From: a candidate division TA06 bacterium 32_111
GTDB lineage: Bacteria; Hydrothermota; 32-111
Length of the DNA: 64,000 nucleotides
NCBI GenBank assembly: GCA_001508335.1
Contig: LGFX01000001.1
Location: 186,001-250,000 of the forward strand
Direction of reading: 5' to 3'
The notes beneath the pieces were generated by a model that was not told the origin of the DNA, did no database searches, and worked only from the letters and a program-made list of their open reading frames with translations. The position numbers and the translations under genes are program-made. Positions within the stretch are counted from its first letter, which is position 1; each line of letters begins with the position of its first letter. Below are positions 1 through 10,285 of this stretch, in pieces.

Positions 1-1057
1 TAAATGGTAATATCAATAATAAAGCAACCCAGTAAGAATTATTGAATTTTTCACCCATCCATAATAACATAAAATCTTTACCAAAAATAAAAAATGCAAC
101 TATAATAAAACCAACTATAAAAAGTTGGATTCTCCCCAGTTTAAGCATTACCTGATTAAAATGTTGAGAGTTGTTATTAACCAAGATTCTTGTAACTTTT
201 GGTAAAAATAAACCATTGAGTGCATTAGAAATTGTCCATGTATAACCTTCTATAGTCATTCCAATTGAAAAAATTGCTATTTGAATTGTATTTGTAAATA
301 TTCCTATAATAGAAGGCATTATATTCAAAATCAATCTTTGAAAAATTGCAGAAAGAGATATCCAAAAAGAAAAAACAAATATTTCTCTAAACAATTTGTT
401 ATCCCAAAATTTAAAATCAACTTCAAAACCAATGAATTTCTTTATATAAAAAAATCTTGAAATTATTACTAAAAGGTTAACAAAAATATTTGTTAAAACC
501 AAAGCATAAAGCCCATAACCAAATTTTAATAAAACAATAAGTAAAAAAACTGTTGATAGTTTGTTGAAAATATTTACTGACTTTATGAAAATAAACCTTT
601 CAGATGCTATTAAAATACCTTCAAGTGGTTTAGTTGATATAGTGATAATGTTGAAAAATCCAACTATAAGAAGAATAAATTTTAATTTAATAATTTCATC
701 TTGGTTGAAATTAGAATATATTTTCTCAATATTGAAATATAAAACAATAAAAATAATGAATATCAAAATGCTTATAGAAAAATATATTTTATAGATAATT
801 CCTAAAAATTTTTTAATTTTTTCGGTTTCATTTTTTGAGAAATATAATGATAAATACCTTGATACTCCAATACTTAAACCAAAATCAAAAATAAACAAAC
901 TTATGAAAGAGATACATAAAGTATATAATCCAAAATCAGATTGCCCTATTTTTCTAACTAACCATGGAGTAAAAAAAAGTCCAACAAGAATATTTAATGC
1001 TATAGAAAAATATGAAAGTAATGCTGAATATTTAATTTGTTTAGAAGAATTTAACAT
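1..1057 (-). CDS. Polysaccharide flippase (Wzx/MATE-like), partial: 3' end beyond the left edge
   Basis: Minus-strand reading from ATG at 1057 gives MLNSSKQIKYSALLSYFSIALNILVGLFFTPWLVRKIGQSDFGLYTLCISFISLFIFDFGLSIGVSRYLSL..., typical of oligosaccharide flippases. Not in the ORF track because it runs off the window. Confidence 0.85.
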   Translation of the reverse strand, partial: MLNSSKQIKYSALLSYFSIALNILVGLFFTPWLVRKIGQSDFGLYTLCISFISLFIFDFGLSIGVSRYLSLYFSKNETEKIKKFLGIIYKIYFSISILIFIIFIVLYFNIEKIYSNFNQDEIIKLKFILLIVGFFNIITISTKPLEGILIASERFIFIKSVNIFNKLSTVFLLIVLLKFGYGLYALVLTNIFVNLLVIISRFFYIKKFIGFEVDFKFWDNKLFREIFVFSFWISLSAIFQRLILNIMPSIIGIFTNTIQIAIFSIGMTIEGYTWTISNALNGLFLPKVTRILVNNNSQHFNQVMLKLGRIQLFIVGFIIVAFFIFGKDFMLLWMGEKFNNSYWVALLLILPF

Positions 1058-1061
1058 ATTT

Positions 1062-2063
1062 TTAGTAATTTTTTTTAAAATAATTTTTTCTGTCAATAAT
1101 AGAAAAAATGATTCTATATACTAAACTTTCTAATTTCCTTAAATTCTTTATAATTAAATTCGGTTTCATTAATTTGAGTACCTTATTTTCATATATAGTA
1201 TCTCTCATAACGAATTCGGGTTCTTTTAATGGGAAATCTAACTCATATAAATTCAATTTGTAAATTTTTCTAATTGATTTTGAGATAAGTTTTATTTCTG
1301 ATGGTGTATGAACACCTGAAATACCAATGTTTCTTACTAAATTTTTTGTTGGAACAATAAGAAATTGTGAATTTAAAACTTGAGTATAAAAACCAAAAAT
1401 ACTACTCCAAGATGATAATTTTTCTCCTTTTTCAATTTTTTTTCTTAAATTTTTAACTGTTATTAGTATGTTGGAATTAAAAAGTTTTTTGGAATTTACT
1501 TCGATATTTCTAAATAATGCTTTTTTATTTTCATAATCATTTATGATATTTAAATCAAAATCAACTTTTTCCCACACTCTCTTCCAAGTAGCGATTCCAG
1601 CTATACTACCAATATTTGAAAAAAAATAGTCGTTATCATTTTCTAAATAATAATCTAAATGATTCATTCCAGTAATTAAAAAAATTCTTTCATCATTATT
1701 GAATTTTTTTAATAAGGTATCACAAAAATAAAAAAAAGATTTCGAAGGCACACAATCGTCTTCCAAAATGATCAACCTATCAGTATAGGAAAATGCCCAA
1801 CTTATAGAATTAGGTACATGTTCCCCACATCCTTTATTACTATCATTATAATTCTTGTAAATTTTACAATCCCAATCAATTTGATCTATAAATTCCCTAC
1901 ATTTATTTATATTTCCCAAATCATTACTATTTCTTGGACCATCCTGAGATAAAAATAAAGTAGTTGGTTTTACCAACGATACTTGTTTTAAAACTTCTTT
2001 AAAATAAGAAGGTCTATTAAAAAAAATAAGTAAAATGGGAGTATCAAAATTATTCTTCAACAT
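1062..2063 (-). CDS. Glycosyltransferase family 2-like protein (sugar transferase)
   Basis: N-term PILLIFFNRPSYFKEVL, LILEDDCVPS (DxD-like), glycan cluster context. Confidence 0.7.
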   Translation of the reverse strand: MLKNNFDTPILLIFFNRPSYFKEVLKQVSLVKPTTLFLSQDGPRNSNDLGNINKCREFIDQIDWDCKIYKNYNDSNKGCGEHVPNSISWAFSYTDRLIILEDDCVPSKSFFYFCDTLLKKFNNDERIFLITGMNHLDYYLENDNDYFFSNIGSIAGIATWKRVWEKVDFDLNIINDYENKKALFRNIEVNSKKLFNSNILITVKNLRKKIEKGEKLSSWSSIFGFYTQVLNSQFLIVPTKNLVRNIGISGVHTPSEIKLISKSIRKIYKLNLYELDFPLKEPEFVMRDTIYENKVLKLMKPNLIIKNLRKLESLVYRIIFSIIDRKNYFKKNY

Positions 2064-2071
2064 AACTCCTT

Positions 2072-3220
2072 TTAAATAAATTTTGAAATTCTATTTTTAA
2101 ACTTTTCATCAATTTTCTTTAATTCTTGTTCCACAAATTTATCATAATTTTCATCGATTTTAACTTCTCTTATTGCTTTTGCAATTGATTCTGGGTTGTC
2201 TTCATAATAAAATTTTATAAAATGTGAGAAAGGAGATTCAAGAACAGATTTTAAATCACCTGAAACTACATATAAATTATTGCATAAATATGATAAAATT
2301 TTTGATGGAAAAACTGAATCAATAAAAATTTTTCTCTTTGAAATTGTTGAAAGACCAATATGACACTTTTGAATAAACTCAATATAATCATCCCCTTTTA
2401 AACATCCATCATAAGTAACTTTACAACTTGAATTTTTGTTAGTTTCATTAATCAAATTTAAAACATTTTCTGTTTCTTTTTGATTTCCAAATCCAATTAT
2501 ATGTAAATGATAATTATTATCAAGATATCTTGCTGTATTTATGCTTTCGATAACACCTTTTAACGGATCGAAAGTCCCAGCAAAAACAAGATGAATTTTA
2601 TCTTTATATTTTTTAACTATCTGTTTATTATGTTTCAACTCTCCATAAGAAACAATATAAGGTTTATTACTATTTATTTTGTCAACTAAAGTATGGGTTG
2701 AAAGAATATAACCATCAGCCAATTGTAATAACATTTTCTCAAGTTTTATAAATAATTTTCTCTCTTTCCATACATCTGAATATATTTCCTCTACCTCGAG
2801 AATCAATTTAAAATGTTTGATTTTTTTTGAAATTAATAAAGGTATAATTAACATTGGTTGATGATAAACAATAACAAAATTTATGTCTTTGTTTTTTATT
2901 AAATAAATTACAGTCCAAAAAAAGGACAGTAAAATTTTGAACAAGTAAGGTTTAAATTTATTTTTTATTTTTAAATTAAAAGATGGAGCATAAATAACTT
3001 GTAATCCCTTGCTTAAAATAATTTTTTCACTTTTAAAAAAACTAAATTCATCCTCTTTATTTGTCCATGATGGGGAGAGTATAGTCACAAAAAAATCTAA
3101 ATTTTTGAATACATTTGAAATGTAATTCATTTTATTAACAGCAGCTAAGCTGTGATTTCTATTTTTTTTGTCATCACTTGTCGAATAAAAACCTAAATAT
3201 ATTAGATTTCGCAAAATCAA
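2072..3220 (-). CDS. Glycosyltransferase (GT4/GT1-like)
   Basis: LVFAGTFDPLKGVIESI... and late FPSKILSYL motif, glycan cluster context. Confidence 0.7.
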   Translation of the reverse strand: MILRNLIYLGFYSTSDDKKNRNHSLAAVNKMNYISNVFKNLDFFVTILSPSWTNKEDEFSFFKSEKIILSKGLQVIYAPSFNLKIKNKFKPYLFKILLSFFWTVIYLIKNKDINFVIVYHQPMLIIPLLISKKIKHFKLILEVEEIYSDVWKERKLFIKLEKMLLQLADGYILSTHTLVDKINSNKPYIVSYGELKHNKQIVKKYKDKIHLVFAGTFDPLKGVIESINTARYLDNNYHLHIIGFGNQKETENVLNLINETNKNSSCKVTYDGCLKGDDYIEFIQKCHIGLSTISKRKIFIDSVFPSKILSYLCNNLYVVSGDLKSVLESPFSHFIKFYYEDNPESIAKAIREVKIDENYDKFVEQELKKIDEKFKNRISKFI

Positions 3221-3223
3221 CTC

Positions 3224-4291
3224 CTATTGCCAAAAAAATTTATAATATTTATCAAGTCTTAAATATAAAATTAATAATACACTAATTGCTATTAGAAGTA
3301 CAAAATTTCTATCTTTCTTCTTAAATGTTTCAACTAATTCAGGTATTGCAAGAATTATGTAAAAGTTAAAATATTGTTGAAGTCTCATAAAACTTTGGCT
3401 TTTAAATGTCATTAAAGTTAATAATACACCTAAAAAAATTGTGTTAAAGTAGTAATAATTATCCTCTTTTTGTAAAAAAATATTTTTCCTCCAAATAAAA
3501 GTTATAAAAATTATAATAATTAGTAAAGTATAAGTCTCAGTTCCTTTGATATCAAAATACAACATATTTTCATATCTAAAAAAGTTTGCTATTGGTGAAA
3601 GTATTTTAATTTCAAAAAATATAAAAAATAATATGAAAGCTAATAAAATAAAAATTAGGTATTTAAAATGGAGCTTTTTTTTAGCGATAAAATATAATGG
3701 GAAAAATAAAATTGATGATTTATGAATAAAAAAAGCTATAGTTGATAATATAAAAAAGTATTTTATTTTTTGGTTTACTATAGCCCAATAACCAATTATA
3801 CATACTAATGATGTAGCAATTGTTTGCCTATGTCCTGTTATACCAAAAAATGCAAAAAACAAACAAAAATAAATTAGAAAACTTAACAATGGATTTTCTG
3901 ATTTTTTATAAATAAGTATTCCCAGAGGAACTGTAAAAATTATTGCAATAAAAATTAAATAGAATTGATAATCACCTGAAAATATTTGAAAAATTTTTTG
4001 GAATATCAAATATCCCGGATCTTTAAAATAATATTGATTTGAAAAAAAAGAATTAAAAAAAATTCTTATTATCTGTTCCCAAGACATTCCCTTTACCATT
4101 TCAAATTGGTAATAATATGCAAATGTATCAGGACCAACTGAATAATGTCGTAATCCAGAAAAAAGTATCATTTGAATAGTTATAATTGTGCAATAAATTT
4201 TTTTTACATTAATTTTTGTCTTATAGTTAATATAAACTAAAATAAAATAAATTAGAAAAATTAAAATTATATTTATTGAATATAAAAACAT
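3224..4291 (-). CDS. EpsG/Wzy-like O-antigen polymerase
   Basis: Polytopic membrane protein with GLRHYSVGPDTFAYYYQF, an EpsG-family hallmark, and an HKSS motif. Confidence 0.75.
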   Translation of the reverse strand: MFLYSINIILIFLIYFILVYINYKTKINVKKIYCTIITIQMILFSGLRHYSVGPDTFAYYYQFEMVKGMSWEQIIRIFFNSFFSNQYYFKDPGYLIFQKIFQIFSGDYQFYLIFIAIIFTVPLGILIYKKSENPLLSFLIYFCLFFAFFGITGHRQTIATSLVCIIGYWAIVNQKIKYFFILSTIAFFIHKSSILFFPLYFIAKKKLHFKYLIFILLAFILFFIFFEIKILSPIANFFRYENMLYFDIKGTETYTLLIIIIFITFIWRKNIFLQKEDNYYYFNTIFLGVLLTLMTFKSQSFMRLQQYFNFYIILAIPELVETFKKKDRNFVLLIAISVLLILYLRLDKYYKFFWQ

Positions 4292-4295
4292 TATT

Positions 4296-5504
4296 CTATC
4301 CTTTCAAAATTTTATTGTATATTTGAATGTATTCTTTCATTATTTTTTCTTTATTAAAATTTTTTGTAACAAAATCAATTCTTTTTTGTTTGTTTTCTTC
4401 TTTTTCATTTTTTTTGATATTTTCAACAATTGAAATAATATCATTTAATTCTTGATTAACCTTCATTTCAAAACCATTAACATCGTACAGCATTTCAGAA
4501 TTCGCTGTTGTTTTATATACTACAATAGGTGTCCCGCAAGCAAGTGCTTCAGCTGTTGTAAGGCCAAATGTATTTTCTTTTGCGAAATTTACATAAAGAT
4601 CTGCTAAAGAATAATACATTGAAAGTTCTCCTCTATTGTGAGTTTCTTTTATATGAATTATATTAGAAGGCAAAATATTTTTATAATCAATTCCACCAAT
4701 TAAAACAATAATATTTTTTTTATCTATAATTTTACTTAACTCTATAAACTTATCAAGTCCATTATTCTCATTAAATTTTGAAGCTACACCCAAAATAATA
4801 AATTTATCATTCAAATTCAATTCATTTTTTAAAACTGTAACATCACTTGGTTTAAAAATATTAGTATCTATTGGATTATAAATAGTTTTGATTATTTTTG
4901 CATTTTTTAAAAAAGACTTTTTTGCTTCTTCAATAATCCATTTTGAAGGTCCTGTAACTGTAAGATTTTCTATAGAACTAATCCAACTTTTTTTATCGTT
5001 GAACATTTTTTCAGTTCTATCGAGAAACCAAGAAGGAATATCTTTTCTTAATTGAGGACATTTTTTACAAGTAGATTGCCATTTATAACAATTTTGGGTA
5101 AAATAATGAGTACATTTCCCTGTATAAAACCAACAATCATGGAGTGTTATAACAACAGGTGTTCTATTTTTTATTATATATTTAAAAAGCATTGGATAGT
5201 TTAAAAAATTACTATGTATATTATGAATATGAATTAAATCAGGTTTTATTTTTTTTAGAAATTCAATAAAATTTAAAGTCCCCCAAAAACAAGTATAACC
5301 TTGAAGACCTGTTATTCTGGCAGTTAAAGCTTCTATTTTTTTTTCAAAAGGATTTCCTATTATAAAACCATTCCTAATTTTTGGTCCAAATGAATAAGCA
5401 ACATACGATTCAAGACCATTTCTTGTTAAATATTCATGTAAATAATCGACTATCTTTCCAGTGCTTCTAATTGAACTTAAAGTATTAAGGTTAAGAACTT
5501 TCAT
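4296..5504 (-). CDS. Glycosyltransferase family 4
   Basis: LIHIHNIHSNFLNYPMLFKYI, HDCWFYTGKCTHY, E(x7)E-like TTAEALACGTPIVVYKT. Confidence 0.8.
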   Translation of the reverse strand: MKVLNLNTLSSIRSTGKIVDYLHEYLTRNGLESYVAYSFGPKIRNGFIIGNPFEKKIEALTARITGLQGYTCFWGTLNFIEFLKKIKPDLIHIHNIHSNFLNYPMLFKYIIKNRTPVVITLHDCWFYTGKCTHYFTQNCYKWQSTCKKCPQLRKDIPSWFLDRTEKMFNDKKSWISSIENLTVTGPSKWIIEEAKKSFLKNAKIIKTIYNPIDTNIFKPSDVTVLKNELNLNDKFIILGVASKFNENNGLDKFIELSKIIDKKNIIVLIGGIDYKNILPSNIIHIKETHNRGELSMYYSLADLYVNFAKENTFGLTTAEALACGTPIVVYKTTANSEMLYDVNGFEMKVNQELNDIISIVENIKKNEKEENKQKRIDFVTKNFNKEKIMKEYIQIYNKILKG

Positions 5505-5507
5505 TTT

Positions 5508-6803
5508 TTAATACTTTTCTTTTATTTTTTTAATATCATTAAGTAATTCATATTGAATGTTTTCTATCTGATGGTTTTTTAAACCACAATTCCACGCTTT
5601 TTCTGCATATTCACTTAAAATTTCTCTTTTTTCTTGTATTTTTAACAAGATTTCACTTAATTCTTTTTTGTTATCAGTAACAATAGCAGCATCGTTTTCT
5701 ATTAAATATTGAGTTGATGCAACCTTTTTAGAACTTATTGCTAAAATACATCTATTTGCAAATAAATAATCCACTATTTTTGTTGAAAATGATAATCTCG
5801 ATAAATATGTATCATTTTCTTCAATTGATTCAAGGAACAACAAAATATCTGCATTTTTATATAATTCTTTTAATTTATGATAGGGAAGATTACCTTTAAA
5901 AACTATTTTCTTATTGTCGAATACATCTTTAAACACTTTTTTTGGTATTTCAATTTGAGAATATATTTCAACACTGTATTTTAAATTATTTTCATATAAA
6001 ACATCTCTTAATAATTTTAGACTCTTCCATCTTCCTCCAAAAGTTAAATTTCCAGTATAAACAATTTTAATAAAATCACTATTTGTTGGATAATATTTTT
6101 CTTTATTAACATCGCTAAAATCGTTTCCTTTATATAATATTTTTGAATCAAAACCATATTTCTTTTTATATTCGAGTCTCATTTTATTTGAGATTGTATA
6201 AATAAGTTTAGAATTATTAGTTATTTTTAATAGATTTTTTTTTAATATTTTTTGATAAATTGCTTTAAAAATATTTTTAGGATTAAAGTCTAAATAATCA
6301 TCCATTAAAAATAAAACTAAATTTGAATTCGTTAATTTTAATAATTTTAGTGTTATTCTATAAGGATAAATTGAATAAACACTTGTTAGAAAAATTATAT
6401 CCGGCTTAAAATTTTTAACAAATATTGTTAAATCCTCATCACCATGAAAAAATACTAACCAAAATAATTCTTGAACAAATCTTCCTAATGTAGTAAATTT
6501 TTCTCTAAAGAATATTGTTAGTTTATTTTCAATATTCAAATTTATATTATTATTTTCATTTATAAAATTATTCCTTATTTTTATACGTTTTCTCATAATC
6601 TTAAAAATATTTAATGAGAAATATTTATTACATATACTATTCTTTGGTTTACTTGATAAAAAATATAGATGTGCTATTTTAGAAATATCATAATTACTAA
6701 ATAAATTTGATAATGTATTTCCTATTGAATTAGATTCATTCCATGGATGCTCGGTTACAACTAAAATTTTTGGTATTTTTTTTTCATTTTCCATATTTTT
6801 CAA
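5508..6803 (-). CDS. Glycosyltransferase
   Basis: VVTEHPWNESNSIGNTLSNLF and IVYTGNLTFGGRWKSLKLL, glycan cluster context. Confidence 0.65.
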   Translation of the reverse strand: MKNMENEKKIPKILVVTEHPWNESNSIGNTLSNLFSNYDISKIAHLYFLSSKPKNSICNKYFSLNIFKIMRKRIKIRNNFINENNNINLNIENKLTIFFREKFTTLGRFVQELFWLVFFHGDEDLTIFVKNFKPDIIFLTSVYSIYPYRITLKLLKLTNSNLVLFLMDDYLDFNPKNIFKAIYQKILKKNLLKITNNSKLIYTISNKMRLEYKKKYGFDSKILYKGNDFSDVNKEKYYPTNSDFIKIVYTGNLTFGGRWKSLKLLRDVLYENNLKYSVEIYSQIEIPKKVFKDVFDNKKIVFKGNLPYHKLKELYKNADILLFLESIEENDTYLSRLSFSTKIVDYLFANRCILAISSKKVASTQYLIENDAAIVTDNKKELSEILLKIQEKREILSEYAEKAWNCGLKNHQIENIQYELLNDIKKIKEKY

Positions 6804-6904
6804 TTAAATATTTTAAATGTGTTTTTAGTTAAATTTCTATTAATAATCATTGTATCTCTTGCACCTCTATTTGCAGAACTAATTACCTTCAAAACTTTTA
6901 TCAT
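6800..6904 (-). pseudogene. Possible 34-codon ORF or gene remnant between glycosyltransferase and CapK-like gene
   Basis: Reverse-strand MIKVLKVISSANRGARDTMIINRNLTKNTFKIFN*, beginning just after the CapK-like stop; no clear SD; family not recognised. Confidence 0.25.
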
Positions 6905-6906
6905 AA

Positions 6907-8271
6907 TTATATTCTATTGATAATAAATCTATATTTCCCACTTGATTCCTTTTCAATTTCTTCAACATGTTGAATTTCTATTTTCATTTTACTTCCAAAT
7001 TTATGAAGAAATTCATCGTGTAATTGATTATCATACTCTTTTTTATAAATTCTTTTATCTACGACCAATTTAATAATAATATTATCTTTTGATACCTGAA
7101 CAATCTGAGATTTAATAACTGAATTATGCAGGTTTTTAAATAGATTAGCAACATTTCCAGCATTAATTCTTACTCCATCAATGGTGACAAGGAAATCCGT
7201 TGTTCGTCCGTTAATTTCTTTAACTATAGGAGATTGTATTCCACAACTACAATTAAAATTAAAATCTATTGCCTCAATTGAATCACCAATCCTATATCTT
7301 ATCAATGGGGTCCCTTTAGTGTCAAAACTTGTAACAACTATTTCCTTGCTATTTTCATCAATAAATTCAAAGACACCAGTAGATAATTCAATATGAAGAT
7401 TACCTTTTTCGCATTCAGTAATAAACGGTGCCCCTTCACTTGATGCATATTGATCATAAACCTTACATTGAAAAACTTCTTCAATTAATTCTTTATCTTC
7501 TTTTAAGACTTTTTCTGATGTAGGGAAAATTGCAATAGGTTTAAATTTTAGTTTTATTTTCTTTCTTTTTATATAGCTAGCTAAATCAACTATTGAAGAG
7601 AAAAAACCATCAATAGATTGTGGTTTAAAACTATTTAAACTTTCACAATAATATTTTAGATTTTCTTCAGAAGTATGAAATGATGAATAAATCATTTGTT
7701 TGCATGAAATATTATACCTCCAAAATATTTTGTTTTTTTGATTGGGGGGAACTATATGTTGGCCATTAAAGGTTGCTCTTCTCATTAATCTATTTTCAAA
7801 GCCAAATCTTGATTTAAAATGATCAAGCATTGCCATTCTTCTCATAACATCTTCTTTTGTAAAAACCACTTCAAGAGATTTTCCTGTTGTTCCTCCGGTA
7901 TGGCTTATAATTCCTTTCCATTTTGGTATGGTAATTATTTCATCTAAATTTTCCCTTATCATTTCTTTGGTAATTATTGGAAATCTTTTTAAATCATTTA
8001 TTTCATTCAGTGGTTTATCAGGAATATTTGAATATAGTTTTTTATAAAATTTACTATTTTTTCGAGCGAAATTTATAAATTCGTTTAATTTTTTTAATTG
8101 GTAATTGATTTTTTTCTCTTTCTCCCAACTTTCAAATTCTTTTAGAAATTTTCTGTGTTCGAAATATATTCTACCATATCTTTGATTAAACTTGTTAAAT
8201 CCAGATAAACTAACAATTAAATTTTGAATTATAATCGGAGAATTGTCATATATATTCTGTAATTTTGTCAT
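6907..8271 (-). CDS. CapK-like / phenylacetate-CoA ligase family adenylate-forming enzyme
   Basis: SHTGGTTGKSLEVVFT AMP-binding loop; YDQYASSEGAPFITEC; length typical of CapK. Confidence 0.85.
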   Translation of the reverse strand: MTKLQNIYDNSPIIIQNLIVSLSGFNKFNQRYGRIYFEHRKFLKEFESWEKEKKINYQLKKLNEFINFARKNSKFYKKLYSNIPDKPLNEINDLKRFPIITKEMIRENLDEIITIPKWKGIISHTGGTTGKSLEVVFTKEDVMRRMAMLDHFKSRFGFENRLMRRATFNGQHIVPPNQKNKIFWRYNISCKQMIYSSFHTSEENLKYYCESLNSFKPQSIDGFFSSIVDLASYIKRKKIKLKFKPIAIFPTSEKVLKEDKELIEEVFQCKVYDQYASSEGAPFITECEKGNLHIELSTGVFEFIDENSKEIVVTSFDTKGTPLIRYRIGDSIEAIDFNFNCSCGIQSPIVKEINGRTTDFLVTIDGVRINAGNVANLFKNLHNSVIKSQIVQVSKDNIIIKLVVDKRIYKKEYDNQLHDEFLHKFGSKMKIEIQHVEEIEKESSGKYRFIINRI

Positions 8272-9380
8272 AATTTTCCTTTTTCCAAAATTTTCATCAT
8301 TTTTTCATTCACTTTTTTATCATCGAATTTTTCTCTGCAAAGATTGTATGAATTTTTACCAAATTTTTCAATATCATCTCTATTTTTAATAAACCATTCC
8401 ATCTTTTCAACAAGTTCATCAACATCGTTCAGTTTAACTAAAAAGCCATTGTGATTATCTATAACTGTTTCCCTGCAACCAGGAACATCTGTTACAATTA
8501 TAGGCCTTGCACAAGCCATCGCCTCAAGAACAGTCCTTGGAATTCCCTCTCTATAAGATGTTAGAACATAAACTGAAGATTGCTTATAATAATCTAAAAC
8601 ATTATCAGTTTCTCCAAAAAGTTCAATCGTATTATTGTTTACAAAATGCATTATTTCATTTTCAGGGATAGCATCTGGCATATTTTCTATCTTACCAAGC
8701 AAAATACATCTTACATCTTGATATTTCATCTTAATCTTTTCACATGCTTTTAAATATTGAATAACTCCTTTACTTTTCAAAAGTCTTGAAAGCATAAAAA
8801 AAGTAACCCTTTCTGGGTATGGCAAAGGATAGAATTTTTCAAGATTTACTCCAGATCCGTTAACTAAAAAACATTTTTCTTTTGAAACAATCTTTTTGTT
8901 CACAAAATCTTTCAAATCATCGTTGTTGAAAAATATTATCTTTTTTGAATAGTTGAATGCTATTCTGTAAAGATTTTTTACTATAAAATTTAATATTTTT
9001 GCTTTAAAACTTTTAGAAATAAAAACATATCCAGAACCAGTCATCATAGAATAAAAGTTGTTTCCATTAGAAATTTTGTTTGCAATTGAACCATAAATAA
9101 TTGGTTTTACAGTGTAAGCAAGGATTTTATCTGGCTTTATTTTTTTTATGAAAAAACTAAGTTTAAAAAGATATTTAAAATCTTCGAAAAAATTTAAACC
9201 ATGTTTAGTTAAAGGAATTATTTCATATTTCACATTCAATTCTTTGATCTTTTCTATATTATCTTCATTAGGTAGAGTAACATAAACCTCATAGTCTTTT
9301 TTTTGTATTTCTTTTATAAGATCTCCCCTGAAATTATAAATGGTTCTATTTTTAGGAGAAATTATTAAAAACTTTTTCAT
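8268..9380 (-). CDS. Glycosyltransferase family 4 (PglA/WbpH-like)
   Basis: FFMLSRLLKSKGVIQYLKA; SYREGIPRTVLEAMACARPIIVTDVPGCRE. Confidence 0.85.
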   Translation of the reverse strand: MKKFLIISPKNRTIYNFRGDLIKEIQKKDYEVYVTLPNEDNIEKIKELNVKYEIIPLTKHGLNFFEDFKYLFKLSFFIKKIKPDKILAYTVKPIIYGSIANKISNGNNFYSMMTGSGYVFISKSFKAKILNFIVKNLYRIAFNYSKKIIFFNNDDLKDFVNKKIVSKEKCFLVNGSGVNLEKFYPLPYPERVTFFMLSRLLKSKGVIQYLKACEKIKMKYQDVRCILLGKIENMPDAIPENEIMHFVNNNTIELFGETDNVLDYYKQSSVYVLTSYREGIPRTVLEAMACARPIIVTDVPGCRETVIDNHNGFLVKLNDVDELVEKMEWFIKNRDDIEKFGKNSYNLCREKFDDKKVNEKMMKILEKGKL

Positions 9381-10282
9381 TTTTCAAAATTCTTTAAATT
9401 TTTTAATGTTAAATCAAAAAGTCTATCGTTAATTTTTTCGGAAATAAAACTGTTATGTGGAGTTATATATACATTTTCAAAATTCCATAAAGGGCTATCT
9501 GAAGGAAGTGGTTCATTTTCAAAAACATCAAGGTAAACTCCTTTAAATTTTTTACCTTTCAAAATTCTTATTAAATCTTTTTCTTCTATCACCTCTCCCC
9601 TTGAGATATTTATCAGGTTCGAATCTTTTTTCATAATTTTTAATTTTTTATAATCTAATAAACCTTTTGTTTTATTATTCAATGGTAGTGAAATTACCAA
9701 AATATCAATGTTTTTTAAGAATTCATTAATATTTTTAGTATTGTACCTTTTTTCTATAAGTTTATCCTTAACATCCCTTATATCACAAACAAATATTTTT
9801 ACTCCAAATGGTTTCAATCTTTTTGCTATTTCTTTTCCTATGTCTCCATAACCGAGAATACCTACAACTTTTCCAGTTAACTCTTCTATATCCCTTATCT
9901 TTTCCCATTTGTGTTTTTTTTGTAAATTTTCAAATTCTCTTATCTTTTTATATATTTCAAGTATCCTTAAAACAACCCATTCAGATATTGGAGTTGAATA
10001 AACTCCCTTTGCATTATAAATTTTTATTTTTTTCCTTTTGATATATTCGATAGGAACTCTATCAAAACCAGCGCTCGTTAGTTGAATAAATTTTAATTTT
10101 TTGAAATTTTTTATATCATTGTGAAGAAATAAACTGTTACAGATAATCCCATCAACATCATAAAATCTTGTAGATACTTTTTCTTTTTCATCTTTATGGA
10201 AATATATAGAATAACCAAGTTCTTTTAATATTTCTTTTTGTTTTTGATTTATTTTAAAAGCACCAGTAATTAAAATTTTCAT
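9377..10282 (-). CDS. D-isomer-specific 2-hydroxyacid dehydrogenase
   Basis: GKVVGILGYGDIGKEIAKRLKPFG Rossmann motif; LINISRGEVIEEKDL; ENVYITPHNS. Confidence 0.85.
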   Translation of the reverse strand: MKILITGAFKINQKQKEILKELGYSIYFHKDEKEKVSTRFYDVDGIICNSLFLHNDIKNFKKLKFIQLTSAGFDRVPIEYIKRKKIKIYNAKGVYSTPISEWVVLRILEIYKKIREFENLQKKHKWEKIRDIEELTGKVVGILGYGDIGKEIAKRLKPFGVKIFVCDIRDVKDKLIEKRYNTKNINEFLKNIDILVISLPLNNKTKGLLDYKKLKIMKKDSNLINISRGEVIEEKDLIRILKGKKFKGVYLDVFENEPLPSDSPLWNFENVYITPHNSFISEKINDRLFDLTLKNLKNFEK

Positions 10283-10285
10283 ACC

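Noticed and set aside
561-794. Plus-strand 77-aa and 903..1124 73-aa ORFs
   Set aside because: They lie antisense to the partial flippase, whose minus-strand frame is clearly coding.
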